From an uncultured Prevotella sp. (GTDB lineage: Bacteria > Bacteroidota > Bacteroidia > Bacteroidales > Bacteroidaceae), in NCBI GenBank assembly GCA_905202125.1, contig CAJKQX010000016.1, forward strand, positions 1 to 37,612: 37,612 bases of DNA, read 5' to 3'. Under the pieces are notes generated by a model. The model was not told the DNA's origin. It searched no databases and saw only the letters and a program-made list of their open reading frames with translations. Position 1 is the stretch's first letter. Every line of letters starts with the position of its first letter. Made by a program: the position numbers and the translations under genes. This document shows, piece by piece, positions 1 through 8,098 of the stretch.

Positions 1-55
1 GGACGGGTCCTTTTTTTCAGTGCCTTCGCTCAGACACACTCAAAGAAACAGTATC
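1..55. repeat. Left copy of terminal inverted repeat
   Basis: Bases 3-55 are the reverse complement of bases 37560-37612 with a single mismatch (base 28 against 37587). The repeat begins with a short GGAC/GTCC palindrome followed by seven T, which resembles half of a Rho-independent terminator or the tip of a longer palindrome cut by the window edge. The match stops abruptly at base 56. Two inverted copies at the exact ends suggest a dispersed repeat at which an assembly stopped, but this cannot be decided from the window alone. Confidence 0.9.
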
Positions 56-341
56 AAATCAAGGGATGAAATCCCCCAAAAATAAAGTTCCTAAGATTCT
101 TTTTCTCCATTTTATTTTTGTATGTTTGCAAAAGGAGTTGTTTGGGAGAAGGAAATACACCGCATATCACAGAATTTGCGACTGTTGCCAAGTCATTACC
201 TCGTTCTTTGAGAAAAGTTCATAAGTTACTTATTTCTAATTTATTCCTATTTATATATCGAATTTTCATAAAAAAAACATTACTTTGTAGTGGGTAATCG
301 TTAAAATTTTATTAATTTTGTTACCCAAAAAACTTAATAAC
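56..341. other. Gene-free leader region
   Basis: This 286-bp A/T-rich stretch lies between the terminal repeat and the first gene. I see no coding region, tRNA or strong hairpin in it. Apart from the promoter element listed at 313-320 there is an isolated TAnnTTTG match at 121-128 without a TTTG partner at the right distance, which I do not call as a promoter. Confidence 0.6.
313..320 (+). promoter_or_regulatory. Candidate -7 promoter element for the glycoside-hydrolase-like gene
   Basis: TAATTTTG matches the Bacteroidota -7 consensus TAnnTTTG and would start transcription about 15 bases before the ATG at 342. The nearest upstream TTTG (284-287) is 25 bp away, longer than the usual 19-21 bp, so the -33 element is weak or absent. 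Confidence 0.4.
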
Positions 342-1853
342 ATGTATAAGATTTTCAGATTGAGACTTTCGTGTATTATTGCCATCCTGTTTCTTTCTAC
401 GGCTATCTATGCCGAAGTGCGACATTCCAAAAGAGAATTCAGAGGTGCGTGGATACAATGTGTGAACGGCCAATTTCAAGGTATGTCGACTGCTGCCATG
501 CAGAAGACTCTGACTTATCAGCTCGATGAATTGATGAAAGACGGTGTCAATGCCATCATTTTTCAGGTGCGTCCCGAGTGTGATGCCTTGTATCAGAGCG
601 ACATCGAACCGTGGAGCCGTTTTCTCACCGGTGTTCAGGGCAAGGCCCCGAATCCTTACTGGGACCCTTTGCAGTGGATGATTGACGAATGTCACAAACG
701 TGGGATGGAGCTGCATGCGTGGATCAATCCATATCGCGCAAAGACAAAGACCACGACCAATCTTGCCAGCAATCATATCGCCATAAAATCTCCCGGAAAC
801 GTATTTTCGTATGACGGACAGTTCATTCTCAACCCCGGAATGCCCGAAAACAGGAAATATATTTGTCAGGTCGTAGATGATATCGTGAGCCGATATGATG
901 TAGACGGATTGCATATAGATGATTATTTTTATCCATATCCCGTAGCCGGTCTTCAGATACCTGACAAAGATGAATTTCAAAAACACAACAATGGCATACG
1001 CAACATAGAAGATTGGCGTCGCGACAATGTGAATGTATTCATCAAAGAGCTCTGCGAGACCATACACAAACGCAAGCCCTGGGTCAAGTTCGGCGTATCA
1101 CCTTTCGGTATTTACCGTAATCAGAAGAGTGCACCCAACATCGGCAGTCAGACAAACGGTCTGCAGAATTATGATGATTTGTATGCCGACGTGCTGTTGT
1201 GGGTCAACAACGGATGGATAGATTACTGTGTGCCGCAGCTCTATTGGCAGATAGGTCATCCCACGGCCGACTACAAGACATTGATTGCATGGTGGAACCG
1301 CTATGCCGGCAAGCGTCCTCTCTTCATAGGCGAAGATATAGAGCGTACAACCAAGTATGCCGATACCGAGAATCCCAACAGCAATCAGATGCCGGCCAAA
1401 TACAATCTCAGAAGTCAGATGCGTAATGTCAAAGGTGTGGTTTTGTGGTATGCCAAAGCTGCCGTTGACAATATCGGAAACTACGGTTCGATACTGCGAG
1501 ATACGTATTGGAAATATCCCGCCCTTCAACCGTCAATGCCTTTCATCGATGATAAGAAACCGGGCAAGCCCAAGAAATTGAAACCCGTATGGACGCCGGA
1601 TGGATACATACTGTTCTGGACTGCTCCCGATGGCAAGGATTGGAACGACAAAGCCACACGCTACGTAGTCTATCGTTTTGCGCCGGGCGAAAAAGTAAAT
1701 ACCGAAAATCCTGCCAATATTATATCCATCACACCCAACACGATGTTGAAGCTGCCATATACCGACGGCAAGACAAAATACACCTATGTAGTCACTGCGC
1801 TCGACAGAATGAGCAATGAGAGCAAGGGTGTGAAGAAAAAGATTAAACTTTGA
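342..1853 (+). CDS. Secreted family-10-like glycosyl hydrolase (GHL10/DUF187, YngK-like)
   Basis: The protein has 503 residues from the ATG at 342. The frame is open to a TTG at 318, but the ATG is preferred because the signal peptide (basic MYKIFRLR, hydrophobic 10-20, likely cleavage after AIYA at 24) starts there. Residues about 33-380 fit the GHL10 family: FRGAWIQ near the start, then the (beta/alpha)8-barrel segments FQVRPECDALY, HAWINPYR, DGLHIDDYF, KFGVSPFGIYR and VPQLYWQ. The last ~95 residues (KPGKPKKLKPVW to the end) look like a fibronectin-III-type beta-sandwich. Such proteins are exported and are thought to act on polysaccharide or peptidoglycan; the substrate cannot be read here. 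It is a single gene converging on the next one across paired hairpins. The family call is firm, the activity is not. Confidence 0.88.
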   Translation: MYKIFRLRLSCIIAILFLSTAIYAEVRHSKREFRGAWIQCVNGQFQGMSTAAMQKTLTYQLDELMKDGVNAIIFQVRPECDALYQSDIEPWSRFLTGVQGKAPNPYWDPLQWMIDECHKRGMELHAWINPYRAKTKTTTNLASNHIAIKSPGNVFSYDGQFILNPGMPENRKYICQVVDDIVSRYDVDGLHIDDYFYPYPVAGLQIPDKDEFQKHNNGIRNIEDWRRDNVNVFIKELCETIHKRKPWVKFGVSPFGIYRNQKSAPNIGSQTNGLQNYDDLYADVLLWVNNGWIDYCVPQLYWQIGHPTADYKTLIAWWNRYAGKRPLFIGEDIERTTKYADTENPNSNQMPAKYNLRSQMRNVKGVVLWYAKAAVDNIGNYGSILRDTYWKYPALQPSMPFIDDKKPGKPKKLKPVWTPDGYILFWTAPDGKDWNDKATRYVVYRFAPGEKVNTENPANIISITPNTMLKLPYTDGKTKYTYVVTALDRMSNESKGVKKKIKL

Positions 1854-1918
1854 ATTTAACCTGCATTATTTATAGAAATTCCTGCTACGAATAATCCCAT
1901 GGATTATGCAGGTTAAAT
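1854..1918. terminator. Nested inverted repeats after the hydrolase gene
   Basis: A perfect 13-bp inverted repeat (1854-1866 with 1906-1918, core AACCTGCAT) starts directly after the stop codon. Its 39-nt loop contains a second perfect hairpin, ATAATCC-CAT-GGATTAT (1891-1897/1901-1907), overlapping the outer arm by two bases. There is no T-tract after it, so it is a transcript-end structure rather than a textbook terminator. Confidence 0.55.
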
Positions 1919-1922
1919 CGTA

Positions 1923-1966
1923 ATAATGATTAAGGTGGGGATTTCAAATTCCACCTTAATCATTAT
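1923..1966. terminator. Bidirectional hairpin between convergent genes
   Basis: A 16-bp perfect stem (1923-1938 with 1951-1966, core GATTAAGGTGG) has a 12-nt loop. The right arm contains the stop codon of the minus-strand gene at 1956-1958. It probably ends transcription from that gene and backs up the hairpin before it for the plus-strand gene. Confidence 0.65.
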
Positions 1967-2402
1967 CTTTCATCAGGTTTTCGAAAAATGTATTCAGATC
2001 ATCATTAAGGTCCGACATCAGGTCTCCTCCTATGATGACAGTGTCATTGTCTACCAAATATAATTCGGCAAGATGTTCCTGCTCGTCGTTTTCGAGGATA
2101 AAGCTATATGGCTTCATTATTCCCATACAATCGACGATATCATGCAACTTGTTGAGAGATTTCTGCAAAGCATTTTCCACAAATTTGTAGAAATCCTCAT
2201 CATTATTATCAATCCATTGCTCAACCACACATCTTGTAATCTCCACATCGTCATCATTAAATGATATCATCTCGCCACTATCCTGCGACACGCGGATGTG
2301 TATGTCGGTCAAAAGGGATGTTGTCTCATCGGGTGGAAATTTCTGAACCGTTTTATTTAAGAAACGCTCAATCTGCTGTGTGGTTTGTTCTGACATTTTC
2401 AT
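1956..2402 (-). CDS. Conserved hypothetical acidic protein, 148 residues
   Basis: I do not recognise this protein. It is small, acidic and rich in Asp, Asn and Glu, with no signal peptide, membrane segment or cysteine motif (one Cys in TRCVVEQW and one in VDCMG). The first half looks amphipathic helical (QQIERFLNKTVQKF, FYKFVENALQKSLNKLHDIV). The second half has beta-like segments (HLAELYLVDNDTVIIGGDLM) and ends in an acidic helix (DLNDDLNTFFENLMKD). The start is the ATG at 2402; a second Met two codons later is equally possible. It has its own -7 element and diverges from rseC. A cytosolic alpha/beta protein is likely and the function is unknown. That it is a real gene is supported by the promoter, the hairpin at its end and the lack of any competing frame. 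Confidence 0.75.
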   Translation of the reverse strand: MKMSEQTTQQIERFLNKTVQKFPPDETTSLLTDIHIRVSQDSGEMISFNDDDVEITRCVVEQWIDNNDEDFYKFVENALQKSLNKLHDIVDCMGIMKPYSFILENDEQEHLAELYLVDNDTVIIGGDLMSDLNDDLNTFFENLMKDND

Positions 2403-2430
2403 ATGCTCATCACATTAAATAAACTCAATG

Positions 2431-2438
2431 CAAATATA
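2431..2438 (-). promoter_or_regulatory. -7 promoter element of the 148-residue protein gene
   Basis: On the minus strand this reads TATATTTG, a full match to TAnnTTTG, placing the transcription start about 20-25 bases before the ATG at 2402. No TTTG is found at the -33 position. Confidence 0.5.
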
Positions 2439-2490
2439 GTGTTTTTTGCTAATAGTACGATATAAAAAAGGGAAAATGTTATATTTTTTA

Positions 2491-2521
2491 TTTGTGGTTT
2501 GAATTTATAATATTACTTTTG
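2491..2521 (+). promoter_or_regulatory. Bacteroidota-type promoter of the rseC-rnf operon
   Basis: TTTG (2491-2494), a 19-bp spacer and TACTTTTG (2514-2521) match both consensus elements. The -7 box ends only six bases before the ATG at 2528, so the mRNA would start almost at the start codon. Confidence 0.7.
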
Positions 2522-2527
2522 CAGAAT

Positions 2528-2956
2528 ATGAGCCGGTCGTGTGACAAGATAAAACATAGAGGTGTGATCACAGAGTTAAAGCCCAACCAAGCACGTGTCT
2601 GTATTGTTCGGTCTTCGGCTTGTGCATCGTGCGGGATCTCGCACGTATGTACCAGAACGGAAAGCAAGGAGATGATTGTCGATATTATGGATTCAACAGC
2701 CAACGAAAAGTATCGGGTGGGAGATTGTGTGACAGTGTCGATCGGGAAAGACAGTGCCCGTACCGCGGTTTTTTATGCCTTCATTATCCCTCTTGTTTGT
2801 CTACTTACGTCTTTTATCGCGGTGTATATGGTTTTTGACAGCGAGTCGGGAGCGTCGGTCGTCTCGGTATGCTCGGTAATGGTGTATGTATGGATTCTGT
2901 ATCTTAAACGGAAGACAATCGGCCGACGGTTTTCCATCGAGCTGGTTGATGAATGA
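2528..2956 (+). CDS. rseC: RseC/SoxR-reducing-system family membrane protein
   Basis: The protein has 142 residues from the ATG at 2528. The frame extends to a TTG at 2492, but that overlaps the promoter and lacks family similarity. The cytosolic N-terminal part carries the Cys motif of the family, C-x2-C-x5-C (Cys32, Cys35, Cys41 in SACASCGISHVC), followed by a small beta-domain (GDCVTVSIG) and two membrane helices (about 80-104 and 108-126). RseC proteins occur with Rnf complexes; in enterobacteria the rsx/rnf set keeps SoxR reduced, and RseC itself was described as affecting sigma-E. Here it is the first gene of the operon and its stop overlaps the rnfB ATG by four bases, which implies translational coupling. 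The role is probably in assembly or redox support of Rnf. Confidence 0.88.
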   Translation: MSRSCDKIKHRGVITELKPNQARVCIVRSSACASCGISHVCTRTESKEMIVDIMDSTANEKYRVGDCVTVSIGKDSARTAVFYAFIIPLVCLLTSFIAVYMVFDSESGASVVSVCSVMVYVWILYLKRKTIGRRFSIELVDE

Positions 2957-3828
2957 TATTTACTATTATAAGATGTGATATGAATTATATGGTGATTGCT
3001 GTATGTGTGCTTGGATTGATTGCATTGATTGCTTCAGTCGTATTATATATCTGTTCCAAAAAATTCGCTGTTGAAGAAGATGGGCGAGTGGCCCGGGTAG
3101 CCGCATTACTGCCTCAGGCCAACTGCGGCGGATGCGGACATCCCGGCTGTGCCGGTTTTGCTGATGCATTGGTCAAAGCCTCCGACAACGGTAATATGGA
3201 TGGTATGGTTTGCCCGGTCGGTGGACCGGCCGTGATGGACAGTATCGCAAAAGTGCTTGGATTATCTTCCGAAGGTATGGAACGGCGCGTTGCAATAGTG
3301 AGATGTGCGGGCGATTGCGAACTCCGAAGCCGAATATCACAATATGACGGACTGCGCACATGTGCCGTTTTAAACATGTGCGGCATGGGCGAATTGTCCT
3401 GTGGATATGGTTGTTTGGGTTGCGGCGACTGTGTGAAAGCATGCCAATTCGGTGCCATAACCATAAATAAGGACACCGGGATTGCCGAGGTTGACAGGGA
3501 TAAATGCACAGGTTGCGGTGCTTGCACAAATGCTTGTCCGCGACATATTATGGAATTATGTGTCAGCAGACCTGCCGATCGTCTCATTTATGTGGCCTGC
3601 ATGAATAAGGACCGCGGACCGTTGGCTATCAAGTCTTGCAATGCTTCCTGCATCGGATGTGGAAAATGTAAGAAAGAATGTCCGGCCGACGCCATCACAA
3701 TCGAAGACAACTTAGCTCATATCGATAGTACAAAATGTAGTTTATGCGGCAACTGCGTGACAGCTTGTGTTCGTCATTCAATTCATATCACGGGTGATCC
3801 CTTGAAGAAAGATGAACATCAATGCTGA
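2953..3828 (+). CDS. rnfB: Electron transport complex subunit RnfB (ferredoxin-like)
   Basis: RnfB is the iron-sulfur subunit that takes electrons from ferredoxin and passes them into the Rnf complex. The 291-residue frame has one N-terminal membrane helix (about 13-33). A 4Fe-4S domain follows, with CGGCGHPGC at 58-66 plus Cys87, and then four ferredoxin-type Cx2Cx2Cx3C sets: 154-164, 185-195, 233-243 and 262-272. The ATG at 2953 overlaps the rseC stop (ATGA). Internal ATGs at 2980 and 2989 would give the more usual short N-terminus (MNYMVIAV), so the exact start is open. It lies in the order B-C-D-G-E-A. Confidence 0.95.
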   Translation: MIFTIIRCDMNYMVIAVCVLGLIALIASVVLYICSKKFAVEEDGRVARVAALLPQANCGGCGHPGCAGFADALVKASDNGNMDGMVCPVGGPAVMDSIAKVLGLSSEGMERRVAIVRCAGDCELRSRISQYDGLRTCAVLNMCGMGELSCGYGCLGCGDCVKACQFGAITINKDTGIAEVDRDKCTGCGACTNACPRHIMELCVSRPADRLIYVACMNKDRGPLAIKSCNASCIGCGKCKKECPADAITIEDNLAHIDSTKCSLCGNCVTACVRHSIHITGDPLKKDEHQC

Positions 3829-3869
3829 TTATCAGAACAGCAAATGTTTAACAAATTTGAATCAACATT

Positions 3870-5219
3870 ATGATTTCCAGAACATTCAGAATAGGCGGCA
3901 TTCATCCATCTGACAATAAAATCACAGCAGATAAACCAACCGTTGCGCTTCCTGCTCCCGACACGGTGGTAATACCTTTAGCCCAACACATTGGTGCACC
4001 GGCCGTTCCAATAGTAAAAAAAGGAGACAAGGTGAAAGTAGGCTCACTCATAGCCCAAGCCAACGGTTTTGTCTCCGCTCCTATTCATTCATCGGTGTCG
4101 GGAACGGTATTGAAAATTGACAAAGCAATCAATACATCGGGATATTATCAGCCGGCAATCATCATCGGTGTCGAGGACGATGTGTGGGAAGACAGCATTG
4201 ATAGGACCGATACTATCGAGACACTTGATGAACATCCGGAGATCACGTCAGAAACAATAGTACAGCGTGTCAAGGACGCAGGAATTGTCGGAATGGGCGG
4301 AGCCGGTTTCCCGACATTCATCAAATTGTGTCCATCCCCCGAGAACAAGCTCACGTGTGTTATAATAAATGCCGTGGAATGCGAACCTTACATCACATCC
4401 GATTACAGACTTATTATCGAACACGCCGATGAGATTTTGATCGGGATAAAATTACTGATGAAGGCTACATCCGTGAGCAAAGCATACATCGGAGTGGAAG
4501 ACAACAAACCCGAGGCAATATCCCTGCTCATGAAGAAAACGCGCGAATGTCCCGAGATAGAGGTCGTTTCACTGAAACAAAAATATCCTCAAGGCGGCGA
4601 GAAACAGTTGGTTGATGCCATCATCCGCAGACAAGTGCCCGCACCGCCGGCCATTCCGGCATCGGTAGGAGCGTTGGTTCAAAATGTAGCTACGACGTAT
4701 GCCATATATGAGGCCGTGATGAAAAACAAACCGTTGATAGAACGCTGTGTGACAGTTACGGGTAAGAAACTCTCGCAACCCGGCAATTTCCTCGTGCGCA
4801 TTGGAACACCTGTCAAATCCATTATCGATCATTGCGGAGGATTGCCCGAGGGTAAGAACAAACTGCTGTCAGGTGGACCGATGATGGGCAAGGCATTGAT
4901 GAGTGATGAGGTGCCGGTCTGCAAAAACATGAACTGTATCACCGTTATCAGCGGTAAAGAGACCACACGCAGCAATATAGGACCGTGTATCAGATGCGCC
5001 AAATGCGTGAATGTTTGTCCGATGGGGCTTGAACCTTATCTGATAGCAACCGTTTCGGCGATGCACGATTGGGAGAAAGCCGAAAAGAATAATATCACCT
5101 CATGTCTGGAATGCGGCGCATGCCAATACACATGTCCGGCCAACCGCCCGATGCTGGATAATATCCGACTGGGCAAATACACCGTGTCACAAATAATCAA
5201 GTCAAGAACCAAGAAATAA
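3870..5219 (+). CDS. rnfC: Electron transport complex subunit RnfC (NADH/FMN-binding)
   Basis: RnfC is the peripheral subunit where NAD is reduced or NADH oxidised. The 449 residues show the N-terminal barrel-sandwich region (HPSDNK start, then GDKVKVGSLIAQANGFVSAPIHSSVSGTV split over 52-80), a glycine-rich nucleotide site VGMGGAGFPT at 140-149 followed by NAVECEPYI at 167-175, an SLBB-like segment near 290-320, and two 4Fe-4S motifs near the C-terminus, CIRCAKCVNVCP (373-384) and CLECGACQYTCP (412-423). The length is typical of the short bacterial form without the long Ala-rich tail seen in enterobacteria. It starts 41 bp after rnfB and ends 11 bp before rnfD. Confidence 0.96.
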   Translation: MISRTFRIGGIHPSDNKITADKPTVALPAPDTVVIPLAQHIGAPAVPIVKKGDKVKVGSLIAQANGFVSAPIHSSVSGTVLKIDKAINTSGYYQPAIIIGVEDDVWEDSIDRTDTIETLDEHPEITSETIVQRVKDAGIVGMGGAGFPTFIKLCPSPENKLTCVIINAVECEPYITSDYRLIIEHADEILIGIKLLMKATSVSKAYIGVEDNKPEAISLLMKKTRECPEIEVVSLKQKYPQGGEKQLVDAIIRRQVPAPPAIPASVGALVQNVATTYAIYEAVMKNKPLIERCVTVTGKKLSQPGNFLVRIGTPVKSIIDHCGGLPEGKNKLLSGGPMMGKALMSDEVPVCKNMNCITVISGKETTRSNIGPCIRCAKCVNVCPMGLEPYLIATVSAMHDWEKAEKNNITSCLECGACQYTCPANRPMLDNIRLGKYTVSQIIKSRTKK

Positions 5220-5230
5220 ATTAGATAATA

Positions 5231-6226
5231 ATGTCTGAATTAATAGTTTCATTATCACCACACATACATTCCCGAGACACCATATCCCGCAATATGTATG
5301 GTGTGCTGATTGCTCTCACACCGATATTGGCAGTCTCCTTAATGTATTTTGGCATAGGCTCGTCAATAGTATGTTCGGTCAGCGTGGCATCATGTGTTTT
5401 TTTCGAATGGGCCATCAACAAGTACATTCTGAAAAATCCGAATCTCACGATAACAGACGGTTCGGCCATACTCACTGGTTTGCTTCTGGGACTTAATCTG
5501 CCGTCCAACCTTCCTTATTGGATCATAATATTGGGGGCCCTGTTTGCCATAGGTGTGGGCAAGATGACATTTGGCGGCCTCGGTTGCAATATCTTCAACC
5601 CGGCACTGGCCGGTCGTTGTTTCCTTCTTGTGTCCTTTCCGGCACAGATGACCTCATGGCCCGTATCCGGACAACTGACCGAATATCTCGATACTGTCAC
5701 GGCAGCAACACCGTTGAGCATTATGAAACAGGCCATTCAGACAGGCGATACATCTTGTCTTGAGAAATTGCCCGATGCTTTGAGTATGTTTCTCGGAACA
5801 CCCGGAGCAGGTTTCGGAGCAGGAGCGTTGGGAGAGGTATGCACACTTGCCATAATCATCGGATTGATATACATGCTATGGCGAAAAATCATCACCTGGC
5901 ATATTCCGGTAAGTATAGTTCTCACAGTATTTGTTTTTTCAGGCGCGATACATCTTTTGAACAATGTCTATCCCAATCCTTTCATCGTGATTTCAAGTGG
6001 AGGACTGATGCTGGGAGCCGTATTCATGGCTACGGACTACGTCACATCCCCCATGACGGGCAGAGGCCAACTCATATATGGAATGGCAATAGGGTTCCTG
6101 ACTGTCGTCATCCGCAATTGGGGCTCTTATCCCGAGGGTATCTCTTTTGCCATTTTGATTATGAATGCTTTCACTCCGATTATTAACACATATATCAAAC
6201 CAAAACGTTTTGGTGAGAAACGATAA
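5231..6226 (+). CDS. rnfD: Electron transport complex subunit RnfD
   Basis: This is an integral membrane subunit with covalently bound FMN, involved in coupling electron flow to ion movement. The 331-residue protein has about nine or ten hydrophobic helices. The family segments TDGSAILTGLLLGLNLP and FGGLGCNIFNPALAGR (114-129) are present. The FMN attachment motif appears as TAAT just before PL, making Thr160 the expected acceptor; the more common form is SGAT. MATDYVTSPMTGRGQ near the C-terminus is another family segment. The ATG at 5231 fits the usual N-terminus (VSLSPHIHS). Confidence 0.95.
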   Translation: MSELIVSLSPHIHSRDTISRNMYGVLIALTPILAVSLMYFGIGSSIVCSVSVASCVFFEWAINKYILKNPNLTITDGSAILTGLLLGLNLPSNLPYWIIILGALFAIGVGKMTFGGLGCNIFNPALAGRCFLLVSFPAQMTSWPVSGQLTEYLDTVTAATPLSIMKQAIQTGDTSCLEKLPDALSMFLGTPGAGFGAGALGEVCTLAIIIGLIYMLWRKIITWHIPVSIVLTVFVFSGAIHLLNNVYPNPFIVISSGGLMLGAVFMATDYVTSPMTGRGQLIYGMAIGFLTVVIRNWGSYPEGISFAILIMNAFTPIINTYIKPKRFGEKR

Positions 6227-6238
6227 ATTCATTTGCCA

Positions 6239-6844
6239 ATGAAAAAGCTCAAATCATCACTTGCCAACATGGTTGCCGTCTTGGTTTCGGTGGCCGTCAT
6301 TATGGGAGGATTGTTGGCTTTGGTCAATCATATAACAACCGAACCAATCAAAACACAGGAACAAAAGATACTGTCCGATGGTATAAACTCTGTCATGGGT
6401 GGCAACCGGAATACTAAAATCAGCGCCACCGATTCGATATTCAAGATCATTGAAGGAAAGAAATCGAATTTTGTGGTCTATCATATCGCCACAGACGATA
6501 ATCCGAACGTCGGTGTTGCAATAGAAAGTAGTGTGAACGGTTTTGGCGGTACATTGAAAGTTCTTGTCGGTTTCGACAATGACGCCAACATCTTGGGTTA
6601 TTCCATTTTGCAAACGGCCGAGACCCCGGGACTTGGTTCAAAAGCCGATACATGGTTCGGACACTGCGGCAAAGGAAACGTGATCGGCAGGAATATGATT
6701 TCCGCCAAACAATTGAGAGTGAAGAACGATGGAGGCGATGTGGATGCCATCACTGCCTCGACAATCACCTCACGTGCTTTTCTACAAGCGGTCAATCAGG
6801 CATATTCGGTATTTGAGGATATGACATCCAACAAAGTAGATTGA
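6239..6844 (+). CDS. rnfG: Electron transport complex subunit RnfG (FMN-binding)
   Basis: RnfG is a membrane-anchored periplasmic subunit with covalent FMN. The ATG at 6239 gives 201 residues; a TTG two codons upstream is less likely. There is one N-terminal membrane helix (about 10-30), then an FMN-binding domain with ETPGLGSKAD at 128-137. The attachment motif is TAST followed by ITSRA (172-180), so Thr175 should carry the flavin. The usual motif is S/T-G-A-T; Ala and Ser replace Gly and Ala here. An ApbE-type flavin transferase would be needed and is not encoded in this window. It lies 12 bp after rnfD and 27 bp before rnfE. Confidence 0.94.
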   Translation: MKKLKSSLANMVAVLVSVAVIMGGLLALVNHITTEPIKTQEQKILSDGINSVMGGNRNTKISATDSIFKIIEGKKSNFVVYHIATDDNPNVGVAIESSVNGFGGTLKVLVGFDNDANILGYSILQTAETPGLGSKADTWFGHCGKGNVIGRNMISAKQLRVKNDGGDVDAITASTITSRAFLQAVNQAYSVFEDMTSNKVD

Positions 6845-6871
6845 TTTACAATACAATATTATTTTTGAGAT

Positions 6872-7462
6872 ATGAACTACTTCAAGATATTAAATAACGG
6901 TATTGTTCGGGAGAATCCGATATTCGTATTATTGTTGGGCATGTGTCCTACGCTTGCCACAACAACATCCGCCATCAACGGCATGTCGATGGGACTTGCC
7001 ACTATGTTTGTGCTCGTCTGCTCCAATGTGGTCGTGTCGTTGATAAAGAATCTTACTCCCGACAAAGTTCGAATCCCTGTTTTCGTTGTCATAATAGCAT
7101 CATTTGTGACAATCCTTCAAATGAGTCTTCAAGCATATCTTCCCACCGTCAACAAGTCATTGGGTCTTTATATTCCGTTAATTGTTGTGAACTGCATAAT
7201 ATTGGGACGCGCTGAAGCGTTTGCATGTAAGAACAGTCCTTTGGCAAGCCTGACAGACGGATTGGGTATGGGCATCGGATTCACTCTTGCCCTCACTATA
7301 CTCGGAGCTGTAAGGGAACTGATGGGTGCCGGCTCGATATTTAATATCGCGTTGCTGCCTGAGACATGCAATATGCTGTTGTTCATACTTCCTCCGGGAG
7401 CATTCATCACATTGGGTTACTTGATAGCAATTGTCGACAGACTAAAAAATAAGGAATCATGA
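6872..7462 (+). CDS. rnfE: Electron transport complex subunit RnfE
   Basis: This is a polytopic inner-membrane subunit homologous to NqrD. The 196 residues have about six hydrophobic helices. Family segments are NGIVRENPIFVLLLGMCPTL near the N-terminus and VVNCIILGRAEAFA at about 108-121, where the conserved membrane cysteine that helps hold an intramembrane iron-sulfur centre between RnfA and RnfE sits. GMGIGFTLALTILGAVRE follows. The stop overlaps the rnfA ATG by four bases (ATGA), so the two are probably translated in a coupled way. Confidence 0.95.
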   Translation: MNYFKILNNGIVRENPIFVLLLGMCPTLATTTSAINGMSMGLATMFVLVCSNVVVSLIKNLTPDKVRIPVFVVIIASFVTILQMSLQAYLPTVNKSLGLYIPLIVVNCIILGRAEAFACKNSPLASLTDGLGMGIGFTLALTILGAVRELMGAGSIFNIALLPETCNMLLFILPPGAFITLGYLIAIVDRLKNKES

Positions 7463-8064
7463 TTATGGGCTATGTCTTGATATTTATATCGGCGATATTT
7501 GTAAACAATATTGTCTTGTCTCAGTTTTTGGGAATATGTCCGTTTCTCGGCGTTTCCAAAAAGATTGATACCGCTATGGGTATGGGCATGGCCGTAGCGT
7601 TTGTCCTTACTTTTTCAGTATTTGCGACATCTCTGCTACAACGATTTGTGCTGGAGCCGTGCGGATTGCAATATCTTCAAACGATAGCATTCATCCTTGT
7701 CATCGCATCACTGGTGCAGATGGTGGAGATAGTCTTGAAGAAGGTGTCTCCTGCATTGTATCAGTCACTTGGAATATTCTTACCTCTTATTACGACAAAC
7801 TGTTGTGTGCTGGGTGTAGCTATACTTGTCATACAAAAAGATTTCACCCTTACGGAGAGTCTCGTTTACGCTTTTTCCACCGCCATCGGATTTGCATTGG
7901 CATTGACAGTCTTTGCCGGTATACGCGAACAGTTGGCTATGGTCAATATACCCAAAGGTATGAGAGGCATTGCCATAGTTCTCGTAACGGCCGGTCTCCT
8001 CTCTTTGGCTTTCATGGGATTCAGTGGGGTAGACAACGGATTGAAAACACTTTTCGGATTATAA
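7459..8064 (+). CDS. rnfA: Electron transport complex subunit RnfA
   Basis: This is a polytopic membrane subunit homologous to NqrE and the partner of RnfE. The 201 residues have six hydrophobic helices. The signature NNIVLSQFLGICPFLGVSKK is near the N-terminus and TTNCCVLGVAILV in the middle supplies the conserved membrane Cys. GFALALTVFAGIREQLA follows. The start at 7459 overlaps rnfE; the ATG two codons on (7465, MGYVLIF) is an alternative with the more usual family length. It is the last rnf gene, and galE follows after 34 bp on the same strand. Confidence 0.95.
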   Translation: MIMGYVLIFISAIFVNNIVLSQFLGICPFLGVSKKIDTAMGMGMAVAFVLTFSVFATSLLQRFVLEPCGLQYLQTIAFILVIASLVQMVEIVLKKVSPALYQSLGIFLPLITTNCCVLGVAILVIQKDFTLTESLVYAFSTAIGFALALTVFAGIREQLAMVNIPKGMRGIAIVLVTAGLLSLAFMGFSGVDNGLKTLFGL

Positions 8065-8098
8065 TAATATTACTCAATTTGATATAAATATTTTTGAT

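Noticed and set aside
321..1067. Long antisense open frame opposite the glycoside-hydrolase gene, and similar long antisense frames opposite galE, serC, ileS and others
   Set aside because: They mirror strong coding frames, lack recognisable domains and have no promoter; they are shadow frames.
8089..8096. TATTTTTG as a separate promoter for galE
   Set aside because: It ends two bases before the galE ATG and has no TTTG at 19-21 bp upstream; read-through from rnfA across 34 bp is more likely.
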